From contig NZ_CP163439.1 of NCBI RefSeq assembly GCF_041052385.1, positions 4,329,001 through 4,393,000 on the forward strand: a stretch of DNA of 64,000 nt. Reading direction: 5' to 3'. The translations under genes and the position numbers were made by a program. Source of the stretch: Streptomyces sp. R28 (lineage in GTDB: Bacteria; Actinomycetota; Actinomycetes; Streptomycetales; Streptomycetaceae). The notes beneath the pieces are model-generated. The model did no database searches and was not told where the DNA came from. It saw only the letters and a program-made list of their open reading frames with translations. Shown here piece after piece: positions 8,907-18,379 of this stretch (its first letter is position 1; the number at the start of each line of letters is the position of its first letter).

Positions 8907-9413
8907 ATGAACAGCGACAGCGACCTCCAGATCGCCGGCGACATCCTCGAAGTCCCGCACCTCCTCCAGGCTCCGCGCGAGCACCCGGCCACCGTCGCCG
9001 AGTTCGCCGGCCTGGCCCGCTCCATCGCCGCCGACCGCGCCCAGTGGGAGCACCTCGTCCGGTACGACGCGACCACGCGCTGGTACCACCGGCTGCGCAC
9101 GGGCCCCGGCTACGAGGTGTGGCTGCTGTCCTGGGTCCCCGGACAGGGCAGCGGACTGCACGACCACGGCCGCTCCTCCGGCGTCCTGACCGTCCTGGAC
9201 GGCACGCTGACCGAGCGCTCGGAGCGCGGCACGCGCGTGTTGGCGGCGGGAGCGCAGCGCGTGTTCGCCCCGGGGTACACGCACGAGGTCGTGAACGACG
9301 CGCTGGAGCCGGCGGTGAGCCTGCACGTGTACTACCCGGGCCTGACGGAGATGCCGATGCACACGCCCCGGGCTTGCGAGGCTCGTATCGAACCGAGTCC
9401 GGTGACTGCCTGA
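8907..9413 (+). CDS. Cysteine dioxygenase family protein
   Basis: A 168-residue cupin enzyme that oxidises L-cysteine to cysteine sulfinate with Fe(II) and O2. The three His ligands are visible: H85 and H87 in GLHDHGRSSG, and H126 in GYTHEVVN. The length is typical of bacterial type I enzymes. The start is ATG at 8907, preceded by TGAGGAA. It follows the poly-Cys leader ORF on the same strand and presumably the same transcript. Expression is likely tuned to Cys-tRNA supply. The next gene, fbiA, begins 33 bases downstream, but their pathways are unrelated. Confidence 0.9.
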   Translation: MNSDSDLQIAGDILEVPHLLQAPREHPATVAEFAGLARSIAADRAQWEHLVRYDATTRWYHRLRTGPGYEVWLLSWVPGQGSGLHDHGRSSGVLTVLDGTLTERSERGTRVLAAGAQRVFAPGYTHEVVNDALEPAVSLHVYYPGLTEMPMHTPRACEARIEPSPVTA

Positions 9414-9446
9414 CCCGTTGTCGTACCCGCCTGCAAGACTGCTCCC

Positions 9447-10406
9447 ATGCGCATTGTGGTTCTGGCAGGCGGCATCGGTGGTGCCCGGTTCCTGCGCGGT
9501 CTGAAGCGGACCGTGCCGGACGCGGACATCACGGTCATCGGCAACACCGGCGACGACATCCACCTCTTCGGGCTGAAGGTCTGCCCGGACCTCGACACGG
9601 TGATGTACACGCTCGGCGGCGGCATCAACGAGGAGCAGGGCTGGGGCCGGGCGGACGAGACCTTCCATCTCAAGGGGGAGCTCGCGGCGTACGGCGTGGG
9701 GCCGGAGTGGTTCGGGCTCGGCGACCGCGACTTCGCCACACACATCGTGCGGACGCAGATGATCGGCGCCGGATACCCGCTCAGCGCGGTGACGGAGGCG
9801 CTGTGCGACCGCTGGAAGCCGGGGGTCCGCCTCATCCCCATGACCGACGACCGCGTCGAGACGCACGTCGCGATCGAGGTGGACGGCGAACGCAGGGCCG
9901 TCCACTTCCAGGAGTACTGGGTGCGGCTGCGGGCCTCGGTGCCGGCGGAGGCGATCGTGCCGGTCGGCGCGGAGCAGGCCAAGCCGGCGCCGGGTGTTCT
10001 GGAGGCCATCGCCGAGTCGGACGTCGTCCTCTTTCCGCCGTCCAACCCGGTCGTCTCGGTCGGCACGATCCTCGCCGTGCCCGGCATCCGCGAGGCGATC
10101 GCCGACGCCGGGGTGCCGGTGGTGGGTCTGTCCCCCATCGTCGGGGACGCGCCCGTGCGCGGGATGGCCGACAAGGTGCTCGCGGCGGTCGGCGTGGAGT
10201 CGACGGCCGCGGCGGTCGCCGAGCACTACGGCTCGGGCCTGCTGGACGGCTGGCTCGTCGACACCGTCGACGCGGGTGCCGTGGAGCGGGTCGAGGCGGC
10301 CGGCATCCGCTGCCGGGCCGTCCCGCTGATGATGACCGACGTGGACGCGACCGCGCAGATGGCCCGCGAGGCACTGGCGCTGGCGGAGGAGGTGCGGGGG
10401 GCTTGA
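9447..10406 (+). CDS. fbiA: 2-phospho-L-lactate transferase (F420 biosynthesis)
   Basis: A 319-residue CofD/FbiA protein that transfers the phospholactyl or phosphoenolpyruvyl group from the activated GDP form to the deazaflavin Fo, forming F420-0 or its dehydro form. The N-terminus MRIVVLAGGIGGARFLRGL and the motifs IGNTGDD and FPPSNPVVSVGTI are family hallmarks. No clear ribosome binding site precedes the ATG, so the message may be leaderless. fbiB follows with a four-base overlap, giving a two-gene F420 operon. Confidence 0.93.
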   Translation: MRIVVLAGGIGGARFLRGLKRTVPDADITVIGNTGDDIHLFGLKVCPDLDTVMYTLGGGINEEQGWGRADETFHLKGELAAYGVGPEWFGLGDRDFATHIVRTQMIGAGYPLSAVTEALCDRWKPGVRLIPMTDDRVETHVAIEVDGERRAVHFQEYWVRLRASVPAEAIVPVGAEQAKPAPGVLEAIAESDVVLFPPSNPVVSVGTILAVPGIREAIADAGVPVVGLSPIVGDAPVRGMADKVLAAVGVESTAAAVAEHYGSGLLDGWLVDTVDAGAVERVEAAGIRCRAVPLMMTDVDATAQMAREALALAEEVRGA

Positions 10407-11713
10407 GCGAGGTGTCTGCCGACGGCTACCGGGTCTGGGCCGTTTCCGGGATTCCCGAGGTCCAGCGGGGCGACGACCTCGCGAAGCTGATCGCCGCAGC
10501 CGAACCGGGGCTGGTCGACGGGGATGTCCTCCTCGTCACCTCGAAGATCGTCTCCAAGGCTGAGGGGCGCATGGTCGAGGCGGCCGACCGGGAGGCCGCG
10601 ATAGACGCGGAGACCATACGGGTCGTGGCGCGTCGCGGCCCTCTCCGTATCGTCGAGAACCGGCAGGGGCTCGTGATGGCCGCCGCCGGGGTCGACGCCT
10701 CCAACACACCTGCCGGGACCGTGCTGTTGCTGCCCGAGGACCCGGACGCGTCCGCGCGGGCGATCCGGGACGGGCTGCGGGACACCCTCGGCGTCGATGT
10801 CGGGGTCGTCGTCACCGACACCTTCGGGCGGCCCTGGCGCTCCGGGCTCACGGACGTGGCGATCGGCGCCGCGGGCGTGCGGGTGCTCGACGATCTGCGC
10901 GGGGGCACGGACGCGTACGGCAATCCGCTCAGCGCGACCGTCGTGGCGACGGCGGACGAACTCGCCGCCGCCGGTGATCTGGTGAAGGGCAAGGCCGCCG
11001 GGCTGCCCGTCGCCGTCGTGCGCGGGCTGGCGCACATGGTCGCCGAGGACCACGGGGAGGGGGCGCGGGCCCTGGTGCGCGGCGCGCGTGACGACATGTT
11101 CCGGCTGGGGACGTCGGAGGCCGTACGGGAGGCGGTCACCCAGCGCCGTACCGTACGGGCCTTCACGGACGAGGACGTCGACCCCGGGGCCGTGCGGCGG
11201 GCGGTCGCGGCGGCCGTGACGGCGCCGGCGCCGCATCACACGACGCCCTGGCGGTTCGTGCTGCTGGAGTCGGAGGACTCGCGGACGCGGCTGCTCGACG
11301 CGATGCGGGATGCGTGGGTCGCCGATCTGCGGCGGGACGGCAAGAGCGAGGAGTCCATCGCCAAGCGGGTACGGCGCGGGGATGTGCTGCGCAACGCGCC
11401 GTATCTGGTGGTGCCCTGCCTGGTCATGGACGGGTCGCACACGTACGGCGACGCGCGGCGGGACGGAGCCGAGCGGGAGATGTTCGTCGTCGCCACCGGG
11501 GCCGGGGTGCAGAACTTCCTGGTCGCGCTGGCCGGGGAGCGGCTGGGGTCGGCGTGGGTGTCCTCGACCATGTTCTGCCGGGATGTGGTGCGGGATGTGC
11601 TCGGGCTGCCGGAGGACTGGGATCCCATGGGGGCGGTGGCGGTCGGTCATCCGGCTGAGGAACCGCGGGCGCGGCCGGAGCGGGATGCGGGGGGTTTCAT
11701 CGAGGTGCGGTGA
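10403..11713 (+). CDS. fbiB: Bifunctional F420 gamma-glutamyl ligase / reductase
   Basis: A 436-residue two-domain protein. The N-terminal half (about 1-240) is the F420:L-glutamate ligase with VTSKIVSKAEGR, VVVTDTFGRPWR and RGGTDAYGNPLSATVVA. The C-terminal half (about 245-436) is an FMN-binding nitroreductase-like domain (RRTVRAF, GAGVQNFLVAL). It adds glutamates to F420-0 and reduces dehydro-F420-0. The TTG at 10403 overlaps the fbiA stop and has GGAGGAGG ten bases upstream, so it is preferred over GTG at 10412. Confidence 0.93.
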   Translation: MSEVSADGYRVWAVSGIPEVQRGDDLAKLIAAAEPGLVDGDVLLVTSKIVSKAEGRMVEAADREAAIDAETIRVVARRGPLRIVENRQGLVMAAAGVDASNTPAGTVLLLPEDPDASARAIRDGLRDTLGVDVGVVVTDTFGRPWRSGLTDVAIGAAGVRVLDDLRGGTDAYGNPLSATVVATADELAAAGDLVKGKAAGLPVAVVRGLAHMVAEDHGEGARALVRGARDDMFRLGTSEAVREAVTQRRTVRAFTDEDVDPGAVRRAVAAAVTAPAPHHTTPWRFVLLESEDSRTRLLDAMRDAWVADLRRDGKSEESIAKRVRRGDVLRNAPYLVVPCLVMDGSHTYGDARRDGAEREMFVVATGAGVQNFLVALAGERLGSAWVSSTMFCRDVVRDVLGLPEDWDPMGAVAVGHPAEEPRARPERDAGGFIEVR

Positions 11714-11730
11714 CCGTCGCCGCGCAGGGC

Positions 11731-11803
11731 CTACGCTCGTAGGAGCCCTCCGATACAGCGCTCGTAGGACTCCTCCGGTACCTACGCTCGGCCCCCCTCC
11801 GTA
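11731..11803 (+). repeat. Three ~25-bp tandem repeats upstream of the glycosylase gene
   Basis: Units start at 11731, 11756 and 11781 and share CGCTCGTAGGA followed by CTCCGRTA; the third is more diverged (CGCTCGG, then CTCCGTA). They fill most of the 107-base gap between fbiB and the next gene. They may be a regulatory array or simple slippage repeats. Confidence 0.5.
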
Positions 11804-11820
11804 CCCCTAGGACCTCATCC

Positions 11821-12822
11821 GTGGCAGGACGTTTCGCTCCGCGGCCCACGCGTACGACTGTGCGCGGTGGGCATGTCGCGGTGCCTGCGGGTGTGCCGCG
11901 GCAGGCTGTCGCGGCGGCGAAGGTGCGGACGGTGGTGCCGGACGGGCCGCTCGATCTCGGACTGGTGCTGGGGCCGCTGAGGCGGGGGCCGGGGGATCCG
12001 ACGTTCCGGGCGATGCCCGACGGGTCCGTGTGGCGGGCCTGCCGTACGCCTGCCGGGGCCGGGACGCTGCGGGTCACCGTGCGGGGTGCCGAAGTGCGTG
12101 GCGAGGCCTGGGGGCCGGGGGCCGAGTGGCTGCTGGAGCAGTTGCCGGAGTTGCTCGGGGCCGCCGACGATCCGTCCGCCTTCGTGCCGCGGCACCGGCT
12201 GGTGGCGCTCGCTCGGCATCGGCGGCCGGGGCTGCGGTTGACGCGGACCGGGTTGGTGCTGGAGTCGTTGATTCCGTCGATTCTGGAGCAGAAGGTCACG
12301 GCCGATGAGGCGTATCGGGCGTGGCGGTTGCTGGTACGGAAGTACGGGGAGCCGGCGCCGGGGCCCGCGCCGGAGCGGATGTGTGTGATGCCGGACGCGG
12401 GGACCTGGAGGCTGATTCCGTCCTGGGAGTGGCATCGGGCCGGGGTCGACAACAAGCGGGCGTCCACGATTTTGCGAGCTGTACGGGTCGCTGCGCGGCT
12501 TGAGGAGGCGGTGCGGATGCCTCCGGGGGATGCGCAGGCTCGGTTGGAGGTCGTGTCGGGGATCGGGCCGTGGACGTCTGCGGAGGTTGTGCAGCGCAGT
12601 CATGGGGCGGCGGATGCGGTGACCGTGGGGGATCTGCATCTGCCGGGGATCGTGGGGTGGGCGCTTGCCGGGGATCGGGATGCGGACGACTCCGTGATGC
12701 TGGAGTTGCTGGAGCCGTATGCGGGGCAGCGGCATCGGGCGGCTCGGTTGATTCTGCTGAGCGGGCGGGTTCCGGCTCGGCGGGCGCCGCGGATGCCTCG
12801 GGGGGATATCGGGGCGTTGTGA
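11821..12822 (+). CDS. AlkA-like DNA-3-methyladenine glycosylase family protein
   Basis: A 333-residue base-excision repair protein of the HhH-GPD superfamily. The helix-hairpin-helix appears as LEVVSGIGPWTSAEVVQRS near residue 240-258, and the catalytic Asp region follows as VGDLHLPG. LIPSILEQKVTADEA is the conserved helix of AlkA-type enzymes. It probably removes alkylated purines from DNA. GTG at 11821 is the start. It converges on the NDP-sugar synthase with an intergenic repeat between. Confidence 0.85.
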   Translation: MAGRFAPRPTRTTVRGGHVAVPAGVPRQAVAAAKVRTVVPDGPLDLGLVLGPLRRGPGDPTFRAMPDGSVWRACRTPAGAGTLRVTVRGAEVRGEAWGPGAEWLLEQLPELLGAADDPSAFVPRHRLVALARHRRPGLRLTRTGLVLESLIPSILEQKVTADEAYRAWRLLVRKYGEPAPGPAPERMCVMPDAGTWRLIPSWEWHRAGVDNKRASTILRAVRVAARLEEAVRMPPGDAQARLEVVSGIGPWTSAEVVQRSHGAADAVTVGDLHLPGIVGWALAGDRDADDSVMLELLEPYAGQRHRAARLILLSGRVPARRAPRMPRGDIGAL

Positions 12823-12860
12823 CGGGGGGTCTGTGCCTTGGTTGCCGCCTGAGTTTTTCA

Positions 12861-13054
12861 CCCCCGCCGCCCCTACCCGTCCCATCCTGAAGGGGCTCCG
12901 CCCCTTCGACCCCGCTGGGGCTGCCGCCCCAGACCCCGCTTCGGCCCTGAAGGGGCCTCGTCCTCAAACTCCCCCGGAGGGGGTGCCCCCAGACGGGCTG
13001 GAATGCCTGGCCGGCGCCGGGATGTGATCGTCAGCGCCGCGAGGCAGAGCACCC
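12861..13054 (+). repeat. Intergenic hairpin-rich repeat, copy A
   Basis: A 194-base element, nearly identical to 42177-42369 (about seven mismatches and one indel), with a shorter relative at 16744-16838. It contains the stems AAGGGGC/GCCCCTT and CTGGGGC/GCCCCAG, plus a G5/C5 stem. It lies between the ends of two convergent genes, so it may act as a bidirectional terminator or be a mobile palindromic element. Open reading frames inside it are spurious. Confidence 0.75.
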
Positions 13055-13092
13055 GGCTCAGGCTCCCCTGTGCCTCGGTCGGTGGCTGGGTT

Positions 13093-14175
13093 CTACAGGT
13101 CCGGTGAAAAGCGCACCGCCCCCGCGGGGATCCTGGCGTCGCACCACACCCGGGCGCCGTCCCGCAGTTCGTTGTCGGCGCCGATCACCGCGCCGTCGCC
13201 GATGACCGTGCCGGTGAGGACGGAGCGTTCGCCTACGCGGGCGCGGGTGCCGATGAGGGAGTCGGTGATGACGGCGCCGGGTTCGATGACGGCGCCGGGG
13301 AGGATCGTGCTGCCGAAGACGCGCGCTCCCTCCGCCACGAAGGCGCCCTCGCCCACCACCGTGCCGCCGGTCAGCTTGGCATCGGGGGCCACCCTGGCGG
13401 TGGGGAGGATCAGGCGGTCGCCGCAGCGGCCGGGGACGGCGGGGGAAGGGGCGCGGCCCAGGACGAGGTCCGCCGAGCCGCGGACGAAGGCCGCGGGGGT
13501 GCCCAGGTCGAGCCAGTACGTCGAGTCGACCATGCCCTGGAGGTGGGCTCCGGCCGAGAGGAGGTCGGGGAAGGTCTCGCGTTCGACGGAGACCGGGCGG
13601 CCCGCCGGGATCGTGTCGATGACCGAGCGGCGGAAGACGTACGCCCCCGCGTTGATCTGGTCGGTGACGATCTCCTCGGGGGTCTGGGGCTTCTCCAGGA
13701 ACGCCGTCACCCGGCCCGTGTCGTCCGTGGGGACCAGGCCGTACGCCCTCGGGTCCGTCACCTTCGTCAGGTGGAGCGAGACGTCCGCGCCCGTCGTCTC
13801 GTGCGTGTGGATCAGCGCCCTGATGTCCAGGCCCGTCAGGATGTCGCCGTTGAAGATCAGGACGGGGTCGTCGGGCGCGGAGTGGAGCCGGGACGCCACG
13901 TTGCGGATCGCGCCGCCCGTGCCGAGGGGCTCCTCCTCCGTCACGTACTCCAGGTGGAGGCCGAGCGCGGAGCCGTCGCCGAAGTACGGCTCGAAGACCT
14001 CGGCCAAGTACGACGTCGCCAGGACGATGTGGTCCACGCCCGCCGCTCTCGCTCTCGCCAACTGGTGCGTGAGGAAGGGGACTCCGGCCGCCCGGACCAT
14101 GGGCTTCGGCGTGTGCACGGTGAGCGGACGCAGCCGAGTGCCCTTGCCGCCGACCAGGAGGATCGCTTCTGTCAC
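13093..14175 (-). CDS. NDP-sugar synthase (mannose-1-phosphate guanylyltransferase type)
   Basis: A 360-residue nucleotidyltransferase with a C-terminal left-handed beta-helix. The N-terminal signature is AILLVGGKGTRLRPLT with the activating KP motif. The FNGDILTGLD segment binds metal, and TDQINAGAYVFRRSV and TYWLDLGTP complete the active site. From about residue 255 hexapeptide repeats begin (VGEGAFVAEGARVFGS). It makes an activated sugar, probably GDP-mannose or a related donor, for surface glycans. This fits the glycosyltransferases and LCP proteins around it. The exact nucleotide and sugar are inferred. Confidence 0.85.
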   Translation of the reverse strand: MTEAILLVGGKGTRLRPLTVHTPKPMVRAAGVPFLTHQLARARAAGVDHIVLATSYLAEVFEPYFGDGSALGLHLEYVTEEEPLGTGGAIRNVASRLHSAPDDPVLIFNGDILTGLDIRALIHTHETTGADVSLHLTKVTDPRAYGLVPTDDTGRVTAFLEKPQTPEEIVTDQINAGAYVFRRSVIDTIPAGRPVSVERETFPDLLSAGAHLQGMVDSTYWLDLGTPAAFVRGSADLVLGRAPSPAVPGRCGDRLILPTARVAPDAKLTGGTVVGEGAFVAEGARVFGSTILPGAVIEPGAVITDSLIGTRARVGERSVLTGTVIGDGAVIGADNELRDGARVWCDARIPAGAVRFSPDL

Positions 14176-14286
14176 CTGTCGTCTCTGCTTCCTGCCGGGA
14201 CCGGCCGAACTGTCTTTCGGCCGGCCAGTGTATGCAGACCGTTGCGCGACGCCCTCGACGGCGGTTCGGTACTCCGCGCCCCCGGC

Positions 14287-15807
14287 TCAGCGGCCCTGGT
14301 AGCGGGCCGCCGTGGCGCGGGCCGTGCCGAGCTTGCGGTAGAGCTGCAGTCCGGGGCACTCCGTGGAGTAGCCGTCCCGGTGGCCGGAGATCACATTCAG
14401 TCGTACGTTCTTTCCCTTTCGGTAGAGATTGCCACCGGCGGACTTCAGGTATGTCTTTCCTCGCGGATTGGCCCCGTAGAGGCCCAGTTTCCAAGCCGTG
14501 AGGCGGGCCACGGCCTTCAGCGAGGCGCCGGTCGGCTTGGCGGAGCCGTAGCTGCCGAGGACGGCGATCCCCATGCTGTTGGTGTTGAACCCGAGAGTGT
14601 GGGCCCCCAGGACCGGCTTCGCCACCCCCCCGGCGCGTCCCTCGTAGATGTTTCCGCACTTGTCGACGAGGAAGTTGTAGCCGATGTCACGCCAGCCCAT
14701 GCTCTTGACGTGGTAGCGGTAGATACCGCGGATGAGCGAGGGGACCTGCGAGCACCAGTACTTGCTGCCGGTCGCCGTGTGGTGCACGAAGGCCGCCTTC
14801 ACCTTCTTCGTGTACACGAACTGCCGCTCCCGCCACCCCTCGTTCGCTCCCCAGCCGCGCCGCGTGACGATGCGCGGCCGCGGCCCGATGTACGGCTTCG
14901 CCCGCTGCTCCTGCGTCAACTCGTTCCCGCGCAGGGCCAACAGCTCCCGTTCGGTCTCGGCCCGGCCGAGCGCGGGGATCTCGGAGACACCGAGCGGCGC
15001 GAGTTCGGCGTTGGCGGCGGAGGCGGCCGTGTCGGCTGCGGCGGCTCCGAGGGCCTCGGCGGTCTCGGCGGTCTCCGCCTGCAGGGAGCCGGGGCGGGGG
15101 GCGCCGGGGTCGTCCGGCGCGGGGGCGGCTTCGCCGGGATCGACGAGTTCGAGGCGAAGGCCGGCGGGGAGCGGAGAGACGACGCCGGTGCCGGCCGGCG
15201 GGGTCGGGTCACCACTGCCCGGTGCCTGTGCGCCCTCCTCGGGCCCGGTCTCGACGGCCTGCGCCGTGACCCGCACCTCCACGGCGTCCGACTCCCCGAC
15301 CCACAGCGGCGCCGTGGAGCCGCGTACCCGGCCGGAGGTGCGTTCGACGCTGCCCGGGTCGGCCGCGTGTTCGCCGTTGTGTGTCTCTACGTCCTGCCAG
15401 CCGGACCAGGTCCCCGTGTCGACGGCACGGGTGCGGACCTGGACACGGCCGTGCAGTTCGGCGTCCGGGTCGTCCCAGATGACGCCGACGAGGGAGAAGT
15501 GCCGTACGTCCCGCGGGGACAGGCCCTCTTCGGCGGGGGCCCCGACGACGCGGTCACGGGCGAGGGGGGTGAGGGGGGCGAGGGGCATCGACTGAGTGCT
15601 GCCGGGGACGTACGACTCGGCGTCCCCCTGACGCACCGCCGGCCCGGCCACCGTCTCCCCGCGCGTGGCCGCTTCCGCACTGAGCGCCGGTCTCGCGGAC
15701 GACGCGACGGCGGGTGGGGTGAGCGGGAGGGCTAGAGCGGCCGCGCACGTGACACCGATCGAGGAAGCAAGGAATCCACGCATACCCCCGATGTTGGACA
15801 TAGGCAT
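14287..15807 (-). CDS. Secreted peptidoglycan-recognition N-acetylmuramoyl-L-alanine amidase
   Basis: A 506-residue exported protein. A signal peptide (MRGFLASSIGVTCAAALALPL) is followed by a beta-rich middle region and an Ala/Glu/Pro-rich linker. The C-terminal PGRP/amidase_2 domain starts near residue 315 at RRGWGANEGWR. Zinc ligands and catalytic residues are visible in AAFVHHTATGS, YRYHVKSMGW and SGHRDGYSTECPG. It probably cleaves the MurNAc-L-Ala bond of peptidoglycan. ATG at 15807 has AGG five bases upstream; ATGs at 15801 and 15783 are alternatives. It diverges from the TIGR03089 gene. Confidence 0.88.
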   Translation of the reverse strand: MPMSNIGGMRGFLASSIGVTCAAALALPLTPPAVASSARPALSAEAATRGETVAGPAVRQGDAESYVPGSTQSMPLAPLTPLARDRVVGAPAEEGLSPRDVRHFSLVGVIWDDPDAELHGRVQVRTRAVDTGTWSGWQDVETHNGEHAADPGSVERTSGRVRGSTAPLWVGESDAVEVRVTAQAVETGPEEGAQAPGSGDPTPPAGTGVVSPLPAGLRLELVDPGEAAPAPDDPGAPRPGSLQAETAETAEALGAAAADTAASAANAELAPLGVSEIPALGRAETERELLALRGNELTQEQRAKPYIGPRPRIVTRRGWGANEGWRERQFVYTKKVKAAFVHHTATGSKYWCSQVPSLIRGIYRYHVKSMGWRDIGYNFLVDKCGNIYEGRAGGVAKPVLGAHTLGFNTNSMGIAVLGSYGSAKPTGASLKAVARLTAWKLGLYGANPRGKTYLKSAGGNLYRKGKNVRLNVISGHRDGYSTECPGLQLYRKLGTARATAARYQGR

Positions 15808-15924
15808 ACAAACCTGTCCATCTGGAAGTTGACGGAGTGTCGGCGTCCGATTCGCCCGAACCGGTGGTGGCCGGGTGCCCCCGACAAGGCGTGTGCGCCT
15901 ACGTGTCCGCGTACGCTTGCGCGG

Positions 15925-16680
15925 GTGAACGCCACCGATCGCACCCCTGCCGACCTGCTGCGTTCCGCGCTCGCCGCGGATCCCGGACGCCCCCTGGTGA
16001 CCTTCTACGACGACGCCACCGGGGAACGTGTCGAATTGTCCGTGGCCACCTTCGCCAATTGGGTGGCCAAGACCGCGAATCTGCTCCAGGGCGACCTCGG
16101 GGCCGGGCCGGGCGACCGGGTCACGCTGCTGCTGCCCACCCACTGGCAGACGGCGGTCTGGCTGCTGGCGTGTTCGTCGGTGGGCACGATCGCGGACGTG
16201 GGCGGGGATCCGGCGGCGGCCGACGTGGTCGTGAGCGGACCGGATTCCCTGGAGACCGCGCGGGCGTGCCGAGGGGAACGTGTCGCGTTGGCGCTACGGC
16301 CGCTGGGGGGCCGCTTCCCGCAGCCGCCGGCCGGCTTCGCCGACTACGCCGTGGAAGTACCGGGCCAGGGCGACCGTTTCGCCCCGTACGCCCCGGTCGA
16401 CCCCGAGGACCCGGCGCTGATCGTGGCCGGCCGGGAGTTCAGCGGCGCCGAGGTGGTCGAACGCGCCCGCGCCGAGGCGACGGGGCTGGGCCTCACGGGA
16501 CCGGGCTCGCGCATCCTGTCGTCCCTTCCCTACGACACCTGGGAGGGCCTCAACGCCGGCCTGTACGCGGCCCTGGCGACCGGCGGCTCGGTGGTCCTGT
16601 GCCGCCACCTCGAGTCCCTGGACGAGGAGTCCCTGGCCAAGCGCATCGAAAGCGAGCGGGTGACGGCGACGGCGAGGTGA
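15925..16680 (+). CDS. TIGR03089 family protein (acyl-adenylate-like)
   Basis: A 251-residue actinobacterial protein related to the N-terminal part of AMP-binding acyl-CoA synthetases. It starts at the GTG of MNATDRTPADLLRSAL. GDRVTLLLPTHWQTAVWLLA and the later SSLPYDTWEGLNAGLYAALATGG segment match the family. The canonical AMP-binding P-loop and C-terminal domain are missing, so it may bind rather than activate its ligand. It is divergent from the amidase gene. Its function is unknown. Confidence 0.8.
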   Translation: MNATDRTPADLLRSALAADPGRPLVTFYDDATGERVELSVATFANWVAKTANLLQGDLGAGPGDRVTLLLPTHWQTAVWLLACSSVGTIADVGGDPAAADVVVSGPDSLETARACRGERVALALRPLGGRFPQPPAGFADYAVEVPGQGDRFAPYAPVDPEDPALIVAGREFSGAEVVERARAEATGLGLTGPGSRILSSLPYDTWEGLNAGLYAALATGGSVVLCRHLESLDEESLAKRIESERVTATAR

Positions 16681-16743
16681 CTGCGTCGGCTGAGCCGAGC
16701 CACCACGCGCGGCGGCTCTCAAGGCACCCGGCGCCGACGCGGG

Positions 16744-16838
16744 CCCCGCTGGGGGCTGCCGCCCCCAGACCCCCGCTTCGGCCCTGAACGGGCCTCGTCC
16801 TCAAACTCCCCCAGAGGGGGTGCCCCCAGACGGGCTGG
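16744..16838 (+). repeat. Intergenic hairpin-rich repeat, copy C (partial)
   Basis: Shares about 95 bases with copies A and B, from the CCCCGCTGGGG stem through CCTCGTCCTCAAACTCCCC to GACGGGCTGGA. Its main stem is CTGGGGGC/GCCCCCAG, one pair longer than copy A on both arms. The change on both sides supports conservation of the hairpin. The following ~330 bases to 17170 contain only low-complexity Pro/Pro-His-coding frames and nothing I recognise. Confidence 0.7.
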
Positions 16839-17170
16839 ATGAAGCCGACCGGCACCGAGGAGGTGCACCCCGACGGCAATGCGAAGCAGGGACGAGCGCC
16901 GGAATGGGCCGGGGCCCCACGGACCCGCAGCCGTGTACGGCGGGAAGGGGACGTGCCGGGGGTGTCCGCCCGCAGCGGCCGCGTCAACACACAGCACCCT
17001 TCCAAGCCGCAGCAACCGCCGAAGGCACCCGCAGGTACCCCCGGCCCAACCGCCGAAGGCCCCCGTCACCCATTCAGCCCACCACCACCCACCCCCCACC
17101 CTCCATCCGAGCCATGGTCGTAACAGCAGCCCACACCACACGCACTACGCCATGAGGGGTGGACCCAGCC

Positions 17171-18379
17171 GTGACCGACACCGCACGTGCGCGCCGGGGG
17201 GCGTCGGCCAGTAGGAGGGGGCTCGTACGGCGGTGGGTGCGGCGCGGGGCCCTGGGGGTCGGGCTCGTGCTCATCGCCGCCGGCGGGGCCGGGTGGGCCG
17301 TCTACGCCAAGCTCGACTCCAACATCACGCCCGACAAGGCCGCCGCCGCCGAACTCGCCCGGTACGAGAAGGAGCGCCCCACCTCCCTCGTCCGCGACGC
17401 CCGGAACATCCTGCTCATCGGGTCGGACTCCAGGGCGGGCGAGGGAAACCGGCGCTACGGCCGTGACTCCGGGACCGAGCGGTCCGACACCGCGATCCTG
17501 CTGCACCTCTCCGCAGGGCGCCGCAGCGCCACCGCCGTGTCGATACCCCGCGATCTGATGGTGGACGTCCCCGGCTGCCGGCGCCCCGACGGCCGCCGCA
17601 GCGAGCCCATGTTCGCGATGTTCAACTACGCCTTCCAGGTCGGCGGCTCGGCCTGCACCGTCCGCACCGTGGAGCGGCTCACGGACATCCGCGTCGACCA
17701 CCACGTGGTCGTCGACTTCCACGGCTTCAAGGAGATGGTCGACGCCCTCGACGGCGTGGAGCTCTGCCTCACCCGGCCCATCAACGACAAGGCCGCCAAG
17801 CTCAGGCTCCCCGCCGGAAAGGTGGCCCTCAACGGCGAGCAGGCCCTCGGCTACGTCCGCGCCCGCAAGTCCCTCGGCGACGGCAGCGACACCGACCGCA
17901 TGAAGCGCCAGCAGCGATTCCTCGCCGCGCTCGTCCAGAAGGTGCAGAGCAACGACGTCCTACTGAATCCGGTCAGGCTCTACCCCGTCCTGGACGCCGC
18001 CACGTCCTCCCTCACCACCGACCCGGCCCTGGCCAGCTTGCGCGGTTTGTACGAACTCGTCCGCGGCGTGCGCGACATCCCCACCGAACGCGTGCAATTC
18101 CTCACCGTCCCTCGGGAGTCGTACATCTACAACGCCAATCGCGACCAACTCGTGGAGCCCGAGGCCGAGCGACTCTTCGAGCGACTGCGCGTCGACGCCC
18201 CGGTGGAAGTCGTGAATTCGCCCGAAACATCCCACGGCCCTCGGCACCCATCTCCGCACAGGAGTTCGCATTACGGCGACGGAAAGGCGGGCGCCGAGCG
18301 TCCCGGCGAACACGCGGGACCCACTCCTCCGGCACCCACCTTCCGCGGCAACACCGCCGCCGAGAACCCCTGCGAGTAA
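17171..18379 (+). CDS. LytR-CpsA-Psr (LCP) family protein 1
   Basis: About 402 residues: a short basic N-terminus, one membrane helix (GALGVGLVLIAAGGAGWAVY) and an extracytoplasmic LCP domain with NILLIGSDSR, ATAVSIPRDLMVDVP and GEQALGYVRARKS. LCP enzymes transfer glycopolymers such as teichoic acids or teichulosonic acid from polyprenyl phosphate to peptidoglycan. The C-terminus is a Pro/His-rich tail without a LytR_C domain. GTG at 17171 has GAGGGG 12 bases upstream; GTG at 17159 is also in frame. First of five LCP genes in 10 kb. Confidence 0.88.
   Translation: MTDTARARRGASASRRGLVRRWVRRGALGVGLVLIAAGGAGWAVYAKLDSNITPDKAAAAELARYEKERPTSLVRDARNILLIGSDSRAGEGNRRYGRDSGTERSDTAILLHLSAGRRSATAVSIPRDLMVDVPGCRRPDGRRSEPMFAMFNYAFQVGGSACTVRTVERLTDIRVDHHVVVDFHGFKEMVDALDGVELCLTRPINDKAAKLRLPAGKVALNGEQALGYVRARKSLGDGSDTDRMKRQQRFLAALVQKVQSNDVLLNPVRLYPVLDAATSSLTTDPALASLRGLYELVRGVRDIPTERVQFLTVPRESYIYNANRDQLVEPEAERLFERLRVDAPVEVVNSPETSHGPRHPSPHRSSHYGDGKAGAERPGEHAGPTPPAPTFRGNTAAENPCE

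Noticed and set aside
12296..12967. Minus-strand frame starting MRTRPLQGRSGVWGG, with a twin at 41809-42282
   Set aside because: Both arise from the intergenic repeat and the antisense of neighbouring genes; the similarity comes from the DNA repeat, not from a protein family.
16839..17123. Possible 94-codon gene before LCP 1
   Set aside because: Low-complexity Pro-rich end, no family resemblance and no ribosome binding site.
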